Positions 1 to 9,231 of a stretch of DNA of 22,500 nt are shown here, one piece after another. How positions within the stretch are numbered: the stretch's first letter is position 1; each line of letters opens with the position of its first letter. Position numbers and translations under genes: made by a program. The notes beneath the pieces were generated by a model, which was given only the letters and a program-made list of their open reading frames with translations, was not told where the DNA came from and made no database searches. Origin of the DNA: Chromera velia (taxonomy: Eukaryota; Sar; Chromeraceae); assembly GCA_018398765.1 (NCBI GenBank), contig JAHBMJ010001877.1, positions 1-22,500 on the forward strand. The letters run 5' to 3'.

Positions 1-1730
1 CAGACGTCTGTGGTGAAAGTATCGGAGACGCCGTCTTGGTTGCAGAAGGACACAACGGTCGCGGTGTTGTCGACATCAATGGTGCCAGGGGAACCGTTGA
101 GGAGCGCATCAGTAGGCGAGATCGTGTAGTCGATAGTCCACACAAAGTCGGGGGGGAGCAAGTCGGTGGTGCACACGAGGTTGGTGCTCACAAGGTTGCA
201 CTCGCAAGGGATGTTGCAGGTGGCATCCTCGTTATACTCGAAGCCCGCAGGGATGGTGTCAGTGACCTCCAGCATGGTGGCGGCGTTATCTGCTCCAGCA
301 TTGGTAACGGTGACGGTGTAGGGCAGCACGCTCCCGCCTTCGAGAATGATGGTTCCGGAGGGGCCTTCTTTGGTGATGCCGAGGTTGTCAGGAGCTGCGC
401 AAAGAAAGAAGTGGAAGGAGGAGAGTCATGTGTCACAAGAGGAGTGGCAAAAGCGTGAAGTGACAGGAACGAATTTTGGAGGCACGAGACGAACCGGGCG
501 ATCTGGTGTTGCATGCACTCATAAGTACGTAATAAACGAAGGTACGGAGGGAAGGAAGGAAGTCCACGACAATTGATTCGCTCGAAGTTGATAGCAGAAA
601 GGAAGAGAAGGGGGGTCTTTCAAGCAGACGCAACAGACGATGGTGGTCACACGTTCTTCTCAACGACTCCCTACAGTGTTGTGCCAGTTTTTAGAAAAGA
701 AACGAAATGCAAATCTGTTCAAAAGACTTACGGCAGATCACGGGGGTGCAGACCTCCACCGTCTTGGGGTCGGAGCACTTGGAATCGACCGTAATGGTGT
801 TGCAAACCGACTCGCCAACCTCGGCAGTCACGGTGGCCTTCACGACGAACATCCAGTTGTCTCCATCGGCAAGTTTTGCCAGCCCGCACTCAGACATGGT
901 GTCGGAGTTGGACTCGCACCCAGCCGGCTGGTTGCTATCACAGATGCTGATGTCTGTTGTTCCGTTGATGCTGTCCTTGGCGGTGATGACGTAGGCAGGG
1001 TAGCCCTTGGTTCCCTTTCCTGCGGCCTCTCTTTCGTTGGTGATGGTGACCTTCCACTCGATGGTTGAGTTGGGGAAGACCGTGGCGGGATCGCTGATGA
1101 GGACCTTCTCAACATCCAAGTAGTCTTCTCCTTCTGTAAGGAAAAGGAAGAAAGAGTGCATGGAAGCAACAAGACGTCATGCTCGCAAACCAAGACATGT
1201 CCTTCCGGGTGTCGCTGTGTGGGAGAGGGGGCCGAGAGAAGGGGGATACTTCGTCAGAAAAAGCGCCAGAGAGATGCAGCACAGACAACACGCCGAATCT
1301 AATTCACGCCATCGGGGCCGGCAACTGTTGCTGCATGCGCAACACTCTTCACGAAAGCTGTTTGATTGTTCTACAGGACTGTTCACGAAAGCTGCTCAAT
1401 TGACTTACTGATGCAGACTGCATCGTCCTTCTTGCTAAGGACGTCTCCCTTCTGTCCGAAGAACCCGTCGAGTTTCAGACCGTCGAGTTTCAGGCCATTC
1501 GCAGGATTCTTCATGAGGTCGTCGAACTTTGGCATTTCAGGAAGCTTCAAGTCGCCGAAGTCAGGGAACTTCATGTCCCCTTGAAACGCTGCACGCAGAT
1601 GCACTCAAACGGAGGGATAGATAGCAACTCACTGTTGGCATGCTGACGGACTGGGTGTGGTTGCCCGTTGCTATGTTGACTGACCTGCAAGAGCAGCAGC
1701 GGGCAGAAGCGTTGCAGTGAGTGCGCGCAT
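1..1730 (-). CDS. Secreted DUF11-repeat protein, four exons visible, continues past the left edge
   Basis: Proposed exons are 1730-1685, 1588-1409, 1133-732 and 394-1 (open at the window edge). Donors read GTCAGT, GTAAGT and GTAAGT, and all acceptors end in AG. The start is chosen because ATG at 1730 gives a clean signal peptide (MRALTATLLPAAALA) with predicted cleavage near ALA/AFQ. Exon 2 encodes a short linker rich in K, D, P and F. Exon 3 encodes a Cys-containing Ig-like module (STIEWKVTITN ... CTPVIC). Exon 4 encodes a typical DUF11 repeat (NLGITKEGPSG ... LPYTVTVTNAGADNAATM ... VTDTIPAGF). About 340 residues are visible with no internal stop. DUF11 repeats are known as extracellular adhesive or structural beta-sandwich modules, so a surface or secreted role is likely; the exact function is unknown. 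All three introns are phase 1 (exon lengths 46, 180, 402), so modules can be gained without breaking the frame. Confidence 0.85.
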
Positions 1731-1780
1731 CTTGCCGAGAGTTGGTGTTGCCTCTCGATTTCAGTTCTGCCTTAATTGAA

Positions 1781-1788
1781 TCACGTGA
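1781..1788. promoter_or_regulatory. E-box-like palindrome upstream of the DUF11 gene
   Basis: TCACGTGA is a perfect 8-bp palindrome containing CACGTG. It lies about 50 bp upstream of the minus-strand ATG at 1730. Its position makes it a possible transcription-factor site or 5'-UTR element. Nothing else supports that, and an 8-bp match is weak. Confidence 0.2.
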
Positions 1789-2482
1789 ACAGTAAAAATG
1801 TGGGTCTGTGCTCTGTTTGGTCTGGTGTTTGGCGTACGCTTCCAAACTTGCTCTAATTCTACAAAAGGTCCGGGGCTAGCTACGTCACCGTGACCCACAT
1901 ACGTGTGTTCGCATCATGCACCGGCCGAAAAAACAAAAGATGCTGACTGAGACATGCCCCGCGAATTCGTCTCGGAGGGCAGCTCAGCTTGACTGAGATG
2001 AGTCGAGAGGCCCTGACTTTACTCGCACTTGCATAACGCGATTTTTTCGTCGGTATAGCTAGCGCTATATATATATATATATTTAATTAATATAGCTATT
2101 ATTAATAAATATATATAATTCATGCATCGGAGTTTGTCCGAGGCACTCATCCAAAATTGGGTGTATCATGTTTTGTATTTGCGAACCGAATAATCGAATT
2201 TGGTCCTCTCTTATATAGCTGTAAGTGCCCCCCGCTTCGCTTTCCGGGGCCATGATCGAGCTACGCACATATTAATTCCGAAAAGTGTTGCAATCATCAG
2301 ATGTACGTCTCGTAATATATTCTTTAAACTCTCTCTGGTCCTGCATCGGGCCGGTATATGCTGCTAATATGTATCTTTATATATATTTATATACATCTGT
2401 ATGGAGCTCAAGAAATGTGGAGCTGCATGCATGTATGATCTAGTGTATGATCCATGTGTATGATTCAGCGTGCACGTCTTAA

Positions 2483-2515
<33 letters not shown>

Positions 2516-2909
2516 GGGTTTTCGGTTTTATTGGTCGCATGCAATTGTATGACTTTTCCTTAGAAAACTCAGAGTGCAGCGTTCTAGCTGTCTTCAGTTA
2601 AAGAATTTTTCAAAGTGTTCCTGGTCATGGAACTTTGTTTTTATGCATGTTGCTTTGCGGTGTTGTCTATTTACTCTTTAAAACCGTTCTCACTCGGCAA
2701 CATGTTCATACCCAGAAACTCATACTCTTTTCTGACAGATGTAGGCGCTGTATACTGGTTTTACGATACACACATACACACACAACATGGAGAGAGAGAG
2801 AGAGCACAAGAGACACGCACGCACCATCACTTACTCATGCAGGCAGTGTCTGACTCACGTGTTATATACACAGATAAATGTATCTGTCAACACATTTCAA
2901 TAAATGTAG
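1789..2909. other. Divergent intergenic region between the DUF11 gene and its decayed paralogue
   Basis: No gene was seen. The region separates two head-to-head DUF11 copies and should contain the promoter of the minus-strand gene. It holds (TA)n runs at 2066-2082 and 2485-2514, a short GTATGAT-type repeat near 2432-2465, and CA- and GA-rich runs near 2767-2805. No counterparts of the signal-peptide exon or linker exon were found for the plus-strand paralogue. Confidence 0.6.
2485..2514. repeat. (TA)15 dinucleotide repeat
   Basis: Uninterrupted TA repeat in the intergenic region. Similar shorter runs occur at 2066-2082 and 14257-14281. Confidence 0.95.
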
Positions 2910-3214
2910 AGGGAGAGGCCGATATCGTTGTTGAGAAGGTCTACCTGACTGATCCTGTGGACGTCGTGACAGGGGTGACCATTGAGTAGAAGGTCACCAT
3001 CACCAACAACAGCCCCAAAACTGTAAAAGACCTCAACGCGACTGATGTGGTCTCCAAGGTGGATAACCCATGCATCTACAACAACAACCAGTCCGCTACC
3101 TGAACCAAAACCTCTGCCACAACCACCGAGTGTGAGCTTGCCAAGCTCGGTAGTGGTGAGACCTCGATGTTCGTACATGGTCACTGGCATGGTCCGTAAC
3201 GCGGCGGCGGGTCA

Positions 3215-4373
3215 TACAGATGTGCATGGACCAATTAGAACCCGCCGCCAGACCTTAACCGGCTCAAAAGTTTTGAGGGAAAAAGGAACAGCCCTCTGTT
3301 CCCTTTTCCCTTCTGGACTTAAAGCAACGACCCTAGGAGACGCCAGTTCGCCTCTCTAGACTCTCTCTAGCTGCTTGGTATAGAAAAAACGACTCCCAGA
3401 CTCATAGGGAGTCCAAAGAACGGACGTCTGAGATTTAACACCTGAAGAGGCCAAAGTGGCCTTCCTGGACTCAGAAGTTTAGAAAGGGCTATGGTATATC
3501 AATGATGATAAAATGCATACCAATATGCTCCATCTGGTCCAGGTAACTTAGTTCTAACAGGAGATAAGGAATGGTTGATGCACTGTGGACTTCAACTGAC
3601 AAGTCTGCTCATGAACAGAAAGATACACTCCAGATAGCGCCCTATATCAAAATGGCCGGAAGGGCTTTTTCCTTCTTGAGCACTTCAAACCTGCAGCCAT
3701 CGCATAAAGGTACTGTCCAACACTTATGTGCTCCTGTCTGGAGGGAAAGAGCAGGACAGAACCACTTACCGGGGGAGCTGGAGGTCGATTAATACCCCTG
3801 AGACGCCAATTCTCCACAACAGGAAGATAAAACAATCTCGCCTTCCCACAATCAGCAGACTCACCAGGAACCTATCCCGCTGGCCTGGGAGGATGACAAC
3901 AGACACAGGGCATTGGGCAAAATTGCTGGGGATCGATTCAGGAATGTTGCTTTGGAGGCCTGGGAGGTACTTTTCTGACTGGTCCAGACTGGAGCTGCCA
4001 GACACGCCAAAGCAGATCAACTGCGCCATAAGACTTCACCCCGACACAGAGGCAAGCTGTCTAGTACTAGGAGAATGGAATTGTGCCAGTTTGACCATCG
4101 GTACTGCTCTACACAACAAGGTAGACAGAAAAAGACGAGAGGACGAAATGACCCTTCTCTGTATGTTGGTGTGCTTAGTATTCTAAGCACAATTTTAGGA
4201 TTTTAAGAGTGGCCCCGGAAAGTTTTGGCCTAAATTCTTGCACCAACGCACTCAGCGGCCTCTGGGGACCAATTTGGTGCCTTTCTAGGCCCTGGGCCCC
4301 GCCGGAATCGCGCGGACCGGCTTAACTGGCTAAAAAATTTCAGACCCTTCTAATTGGTCCATGCACATCTGTA
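3215..4373. mobile_element. Non-autonomous DNA transposon with 26-bp perfect terminal inverted repeats
   Basis: The first 26 bases (3215-3240, beginning TACAGATGTGCATGGACC) are the exact reverse complement of 4348-4373. One more base matches outside, and with one mismatch the match extends to 31 bp (3210-3240). If the element proper begins at CAGATG, it is flanked by TA on both sides, as for Tc1/mariner insertions. It interrupts the DUF11 exon at a point where the protein alignment breaks. The interior (about 1.1 kb) has an open frame at 3728-4186 that I do not recognise and no visible DDE motif, so it is probably non-autonomous. Confidence 0.85.
3277..3310. repeat. Subterminal hairpin inside the inverted-repeat element
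   Basis: The left arm 3277-3291 (GGGAAAAAGGAACAG) pairs with 3296-3310 at 14 of 15 positions, leaving a 4-base loop. It lies about 60 bp inside the left terminus of the transposon. Confidence 0.7.
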
Positions 4374-4495
4374 TAACCACCTTCCGCTTTGCGTCATTGC
4401 CGAGCTCAATGGAGGCGAGATCTGCAACACCGTCACCGTGTAAAGCCTCTGCAATGATGATGCTACCGACGATATCTGCACTCCTGTAATCTGTC

Positions 4496-4883
4496 ATCAG
4501 TCACTTTCCCAAATTTGCTTCTCTTTATTCTTGTTGGCGTGCTTTGTGTGTGTGTTGCTCTTGCTTTGCCCGTTTCGAATCCTCTATGTGCAAAAGCTCA
4601 TGATCATCGCAAATGCTTTCCATCTTTGTTTTTTCTTGAATGCCTCCTAAAACTTCAAGTTGAATGAAGACATGGTGTGTTTACACGCGCTTGGCTCCTG
4701 TCCTGCTTTACTTTCATAACCTAAAGAGAGCGCGTTAAGCTAGGAGCAAAGAATCTGATGAATATATGACAATGAGCAAGTAACTCAATGGACTGGTTCT
4801 TATGCAGTTCAGACTTTTACAAATAGCTAGAGTTTCTACACGTACTGTATGAATGTCCTTTGACTTCTTCTGTCTCTTTACAG
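4496..4883 (+). other. Former intron between the two decayed DUF11 exons
   Basis: This stretch corresponds to the 337-nt intron 3 of the intact gene. It ends in a pyrimidine-rich acceptor (TCTCTTTACAG) at 4883, but its donor position is AT instead of GT. No gene was seen in it. Confidence 0.6.
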
Positions 4884-4886
4884 CCT

Positions 4887-6112
4887 CCAACTCACTGGCT
4901 ATCACCAAGATAGGTCCTACCATTGATGGCTCACCGGCTATCACCAAGACAGGACCTACCACTGATGGCTCACTGGCCATCACCAAGACAGGTCCTACCA
5001 TTGACGGCTCACTGGCCATTACCAAGACAGGTCCTACCACTGACGGCTCACTGGCCATCAGCCTAGCCATCACTAAGACAGGTCCTACCACTGACGGCTC
5101 ACTGGCCATCACCAAGACACGTCGTACTACTGACGGCTCACTAGCCATCACCAAGACAGGTCTTACCACTGACAGCTCACTAGCCATCACCAAGACTTTT
5201 CCTACCACTGACGGCTCACTGGCCATGATCACCAAGACAGGTCCTACCACTGACGGCTCACTGGCCATCACCAAGACACTTACTACTGATGGCTCACTGG
5301 CCATCACCAAAATACGTCCTACCACTGACAGCTCACTGGCCATCACCAAAACAGGTCCTACCACTGACGGCTCACTAGCCACCACCAAGACAGACCTGGT
5401 CTTACCACTGACGGCTCACTAGCCATCACTAGGACAGGTCTTATAACTGACTTAGACCACTGACGGCTCACTGGCCATGATCACCAAGACAGGTCCTACC
5501 ACTGACGGCTCACTGGCCATCACCAAGATAGGTCCTACCACTGACGGCTCACTGGCCACTACCAAGACAAGTCCTACCACTGACGGTTCACTGGCCATCA
5601 CCAAGACAGGTCCTACCACTGACGGCTTACTCTAGCGGCTCACTGGCCATCACCAAAAGATGTCCTACCACTGATGGTTCACTGGCCATCACCAAGACAG
5701 GTCCTACCACTGACGGCTCACTGGCCATCACCAAAACAGGTCCTACCACTGACAGCTCACTAGCTATCACCAAGATAGGTCCTACCACAGACAGCTCAGT
5801 GGCCATCACTAAGATAGGTCCTACCACTGATGGCTCACTGGCTATCACCAAGACAGGTCCTACCACTGACGGCTCACTGGCCATCAGCCTAGCCATCACT
5901 AAGACAGGTCCTACCACTGACGGCTCACTGGCCATCACCAANATCACCAAGACAGGTCCTACTACTGACGGCTCACTAGCTATCACCAAGACAGGTCCTA
6001 CTACTGACGGCTCACTAGCTATCACCAAGACAGGTCTTACCACTGACGGCTCACTAGCCATCACTAAGACAGGTTCTACAACTGACAGCTCACTGACCAT
6101 CACCAAAACAGG
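4887..6112 (+). repeat. 39-bp minisatellite derived from a DUF11 coding segment, about 30 copies
   Basis: The consensus unit GGCTCACTGGCCATCACCAA plus 19 further bases encodes GSLAITKTGPTTD (13 codons). Some variants are shared at distant points: a GCCATCAGCCTAGCCATCAC insertion near 5055 and again near 5880, and a GCCATGATCACC variant near 5222 and 5475. These show that blocks of several units were copied together. One ambiguous base (n) at 5942 sits inside the array and marks an uncertain join. The array also gives an open frame on the minus strand (ASEPSVVGPVLVM), which is a shadow. Confidence 0.95.
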
Positions 6113-6155
6113 TTCCTTAGTGGATTGTGGCGCCCCTCTCGAGTACACGCTCATG

Positions 6156-6396
6156 GTTGGTCTCTTCTCCTTGATGCTGGTGAAGCATTCATACCCATTT
6201 ATATAAGCTACCCTTCACGTGCATGCACAGTCACTGTGTCACATTGCAGAGCGGAAAGCACTTTCTTGAGAAGCTGATGTTAAATAGCAAGTTCTCTCCC
6301 CACCTGCTCATGTCTGCTCCTTCTACTATCATCTAATATATTCATACAGAAGAAAGAATGACTGATGCTAAGATGCAAACGGATGTTCCCCTGCAG
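6156..6396 (+). other. Likely intron inside the DUF11 domain, absent from the intact paralogue
   Basis: GTTGGT follows EYTLM at 6155, and a CCCCTGCAG acceptor precedes VTNSGPNAA at 6397. Joining the two gives the DUF11 core EYTLM-VTNSGP in phase 0. In the intact gene the same place (LPYTVTVTNAG) is uninterrupted. The donor is not a strong consensus, so an unrelated insertion remains possible. Confidence 0.6.
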
Positions 6397-6452
6397 GTCA
6401 CCAACAGTGGTCCTAACGCGGCCCAGAACGTGGTCAGGGTTGCCAAAATACA

Positions 6453-6473
6453 GTTAGTTAGTTAGTTAGTTAG
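6453..6473 (-). repeat. (CTAA)n 3' tail of the LINE
   Basis: Five tandem CTAA units, read on the minus strand, form the terminus of the LINE. Several non-LTR clades end in such short tandem repeats instead of poly(A). Confidence 0.7.
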
Positions 6474-7348
6474 AAGATGCCTAACCCCAGTTGGAGCGCT
6501 AAGCTTCCGGGCAGCATATACATATATGGTTGTTGTTTGTTAAGTCGCCGGTGGAGTTGATCAGTTAATCACTTTCTAGAATAGAGAGATAGGTATCAAA
6601 GAGACAGATCGGATGCGAGCGTAGAAGCAATCAAATGTTATTATGGATGAAGAGTTCAGATGTACTTACACCGGGGAGTGGACAGTTACAATCATTTGAA
6701 TTAATGGATTTCAGCTCAGCCAGGCAGTGCAGGAATTCTCTTTCATCCAGCCATTTGGCATATGAAGAAAGTCTATGCATGAAGTCATCAACACACCAAA
6801 TATAAGAATCATGTATACACAGTTTGTGGTCGCTATATTCAACAGACAGAGCACTGCTTTCACCTTGTGGGTTAAATGAGAGCAGACGTAAGAAACCGAA
6901 CAGAGAGCCGTCGGTTACTGTGAAAACAGATCGAGGGAGGGCGGAAAAGGAGTAGAGACCAGAGGCGGATTTGTTGTAAAGAAGAAACACAAATATGCGA
7001 TGAGAGGAGGGAAAAGCTTGTTGAAGGGGGGTGAGCTTGGCAAGAGGAGGGAAATGTGAAGAAGCAATAGCCCCCGCCCGCCGTATGCAGACCTCTTCCA
7101 CAATTAACTGAATGTCTAGCTCTGCCCTTAAAGAAGAGAGAACCGGTGCCTTGAACTCTCCGTCGCTGCTGCCCGCTAGTGCCAGGGTGTTGCAGCACTC
7201 CCACCCCCAACGAACAAACAAAATCCAGACTACTGGCAGCCCAATGGAGCAGCCGCAAGGAGGCTCTCCAAAACTCTGGACAACTGTTTCCCTTCCAGGC
7301 ATGCAGCATTGCAGCGGGAACGGTGTACATGGTTTGCGAGAGTGAGCA

Positions 7349-8054
7349 CTACCAGTTGGCTACTCTAAAACAAAGCAGGGCTTTTGCAAACAGGCCAAAA
7401 ATACACAGGGACGGCAAACGAAGACTACGAGCAGACAGACGGCTAGACCAGTGTATAAAACAGAGCTGCAAAGCATCGATTGCAAGAAGATCGGCATCAC
7501 GAAGAGGGAAACATTTGAGGCAGTACAGTGCGACAGGGGACCAACACACTCTAAAAACAGTCATCTGTACATCTACACTGAGGGGACTCATGCTGGCAAT
7601 CAGACCAAATACAGTTCCCAGGGCGTGGGAGGCCGAAGCAATACGCGATTCAACTGTCTCACTGAGGCATCCCTCCTCAAAGAACAGGCACCCCAGATAC
7701 TTGTATTCCGTTGCCCATTCAATCTCTTCCCCTTCATACACCGCCAAACCGGAGCTTTCCCCAAATGCAGAGGCAGACAGACGGAGAATCTTTATCTTTT
7801 TCAGATTGACTGTAAGTCTTCATTCTTTGCAATACTTCTCGAGAGCAGAGAATTTCTTTTGAAGGTCTAAGACGGAATGGGCAAGAAAGCAGAGATCGTC
7901 AGCATAACCTAAACTGTCCAGGACATAATCATCCAGCAAAACTGGCTCCAGCTCGCTCTTTGGCTCCTCTCCACTGCCCGCTTCCATTTTTACGTCTGCC
8001 CGCTCTCACTCGACTGCCTCGCTAGCATGCCTTGCCTCGTTCTTGCTTGCAGAA
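7349..8054 (-). pseudogene. LINE reverse transcriptase, C-terminal half, with nonsense codons
   Basis: One minus-strand frame reads DSLGYADDLCFLAHS with the catalytic YADD at 7906-7895. It continues to EWATEYKYLGCLFFEEGC and ESRIASASHALGTVFGLI, the thumb-region pattern typical of non-LTR reverse transcriptases. TGA at 7822-7820 (after YCKE) and another TGA upstream of VKMEAGSG interrupt the frame. The last stop is at 7349 after CFRVANW. The RT enzyme copies element RNA at a nicked target; this copy is dead as read. Further downstream (7340-6630) fragments of the C-terminal part persist in shifted frames. Confidence 0.8.
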
Positions 8055-8060
8055 CACATA

Positions 8061-8700
8061 CGGGGGAGATCATTTATGTATAGAAAAAAGAGAAGACATA
8101 GACACACCGGACAGCAGAGGGCTAAGCAAAGAAGACATGAGGGAGGAAAACTGAGAAAAGGGCTCTCTCAAACAGCCACAGCGCCTTTCTGCTTTCGATC
8201 TTTTATTGCCATCACACTCTTTTCTTTGTTATCCCTGATTCTATTTGTCTGCTAGCTTGAATGCTCCATCACAAATTTATCGAAATTTGACAATGTTTTT
8301 CCCGTGTGCATGACTGTCTAGCTTACCGAGACGAGGTGTCTCAATAACAGTTTTAAAGAGTCAAATCATCAGTTTTAAGTTTGTTTTGAACAGTTTGAGG
8401 CTAGTTTATACTATGTTAATACTGGTATTAGCAGGTTCAAGCAGGTTTTAAACGATGATAACGTTAAAATGCAGGTTCTGTAACCTTGTATCCGAACCTT
8501 CATTGGCAACGACCCCTAAACCTACCCTTAACCTAATATAACCTTGCCGAACCAAAGATTTTATATGTGATTATGTGTTCAAATGACTTTTTAGTAAAAT
8601 TAGGCTAGGAATTTATTTAAAAAAATGTCTTAAAACTGTTTTTTTGTAAGGTTTTTTACTATAAAACCTCGTATACCTCCATCAAAGTGAAATACCTTAG
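8061..8700. other. AT-rich intergenic stretch without a recognised gene
   Basis: No coding or repeat structure was supported. The segment has a degenerate run resembling CCCTAAA/ACCTAA near 8513-8550 and a homopolymer-rich stretch near 8610-8665. Its right end is the abrupt start of the 1472-bp tandem repeat. Confidence 0.5.
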
Positions 8701-8915
8701 AGAAACGCCTTCACAAGATCCTTTGGCAGTGTTAAAAGCTTGCCTGGGTTGTTCTGTCTTCGATCATGATCATCATCAGACCCATGGTTGTACCTCCACT
8801 GACAAGTACTCTTTGGTCATTCAAGCAACCAAGCAATGTCATCATAGCTCCATTTTTTCACATCTCTTAATTTCTGAATCAACTTGGTTCCATTGACAGC
8901 TTGATACTTAGTTAT
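8701..8915 (-). pseudogene. N-terminal fragment of the Tc1/mariner-like transposase
   Basis: This is the first approximately 72 codons of the transposase, equivalent to 10387-10173 of the next copy. It contains the helix-turn-helix region (KLIQKLRDVKKWSYDDIAWLL) and the TGA shared by all copies. The start codon position reads ATA. The remainder is missing to the left of 8701. Confidence 0.8.
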
Positions 8916-9032
8916 ACCGATGAAGTGTCTTGGTTTTAACTTTGATTTGCAATGCTTACTTTCTCTGACCTCGACCTCTCTTATAAGAAATTAACCAAAC
9001 AACAGTTAACACATACATTTTGAGAAAATTGA

Positions 9033-9081
9033 CTTTTAAGGTTTAGGATTACCAAATTTTAGTAAACCTAAACTCTAAAAG
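9033..9081. repeat. 49-bp imperfect palindrome at the junction of adjacent transposon units
   Basis: CTTTTAAGGTTTAGG at 9033-9047 mirrors CCTAAACTCTAAAAG at 9067-9081, and the centre is also nearly self-complementary. It lies about 150 bp past the end of one transposase and about 120 bp before the start of the next. This fits two terminal inverted repeats meeting head to tail. Confidence 0.75.
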
Positions 9082-9231
9082 TAAATTATTTATTGATAGA
9101 GAGGAGATGAGACAAAAATAATACTATAGGAAGACTTAGGGCTATAACATCTATAATTTTATCAATTATTTCAAAAAACGATAATTTCTTTAAAAATAAC
9201 TCAAAATTAGCCTTATATAATGCTTAAATGT

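Larger units (their letters stand above)
2910..4495 (+). pseudogene. Decayed DUF11-paralogue exon, split by a DNA transposon
   Basis: After a TGTAG acceptor at 2909, frame 2 reads EGEADIVVEKVYLTDP ... VTIE(stop)KVTITNNS, matching the intact minus-strand exon 3 (EGEDYLDVEKVLISDP ... TIEWKVTITN). The Trp codon is TAG at 2987-2989, and a TGA lies at 3101-3103. The alignment breaks near 3190 and resumes at 4397-4495 (VIAELNGGEICNTVTV, stop TAA at 4441, then CTPVIC). The gap is filled by the inverted-repeat element at 3215-4373. The donor GTAAGT of the intact copy is ATCAGT here at 4496-4501, so the splice site is lost. Exon phase (1) matches the intact gene. This is a clear paralogue and is not functional as read. 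Confidence 0.85.
4884..6450 (+). pseudogene. Second decayed DUF11 exon pair, expanded by a minisatellite and cut by a LINE
   Basis: The exon opens after the acceptor at 4883 in the same phase (1) as intact exon 4 and reads P-SNSLAITKIGP, matching PDNLGITKEGP. The strand-forming motif (SLAITKTGPTTDG) is then repeated about 30 times. After the array the domain resumes (LTITKTGSLVDCGAPLEYTLM to 6155), then a likely intron 6156-6396, then VTNSGPNAAQNVVRV from 6397. The homology stops near 6445, where the tail of the LINE begins. The array contains frame breaks (for example near 5395, stop by 5422), and the frame at its end differs from that at its start, so the exon is not translatable throughout. 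It continues the paralogue at 2910-4495. Confidence 0.8.
6451..8060 (-). mobile_element. 5'-truncated non-LTR retrotransposon (LINE)
   Basis: On the minus strand this segment carries the C-terminal half of a LINE reverse transcriptase (7349-about 8054), a degenerate C-terminal or 3' region (about 6630-7340), and a 3' end in a short (CTAA)n run at 6473-6453. The 3' end falls exactly where the DUF11 homology is lost, which fixes the insertion point on that side. The upper limit near 8060 is only where recognisable coding stops. No upstream fingers or ORF1 were seen, as expected for a 5'-truncated copy. Confidence 0.75.

Noticed and set aside
3728-4186. 152-codon open frame inside the inverted-repeat element
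   Set aside because: No recognisable motif, no transposase signature and no supporting start or splice context; left as element interior.
4735-6154. Minus-strand frames with repeated ASEPSVVGPVLVM
   Set aside because: Antisense of the 39-bp coding minisatellite; the plus strand matches the DUF11 motif and carries the splice acceptor.
8510-8555. Interstitial telomere-like CCCTAAA/ACCCTTAACC text, and TTTAGGG in the palindrome at 10505
   Set aside because: Only one or two imperfect copies; not a tandem telomeric repeat.
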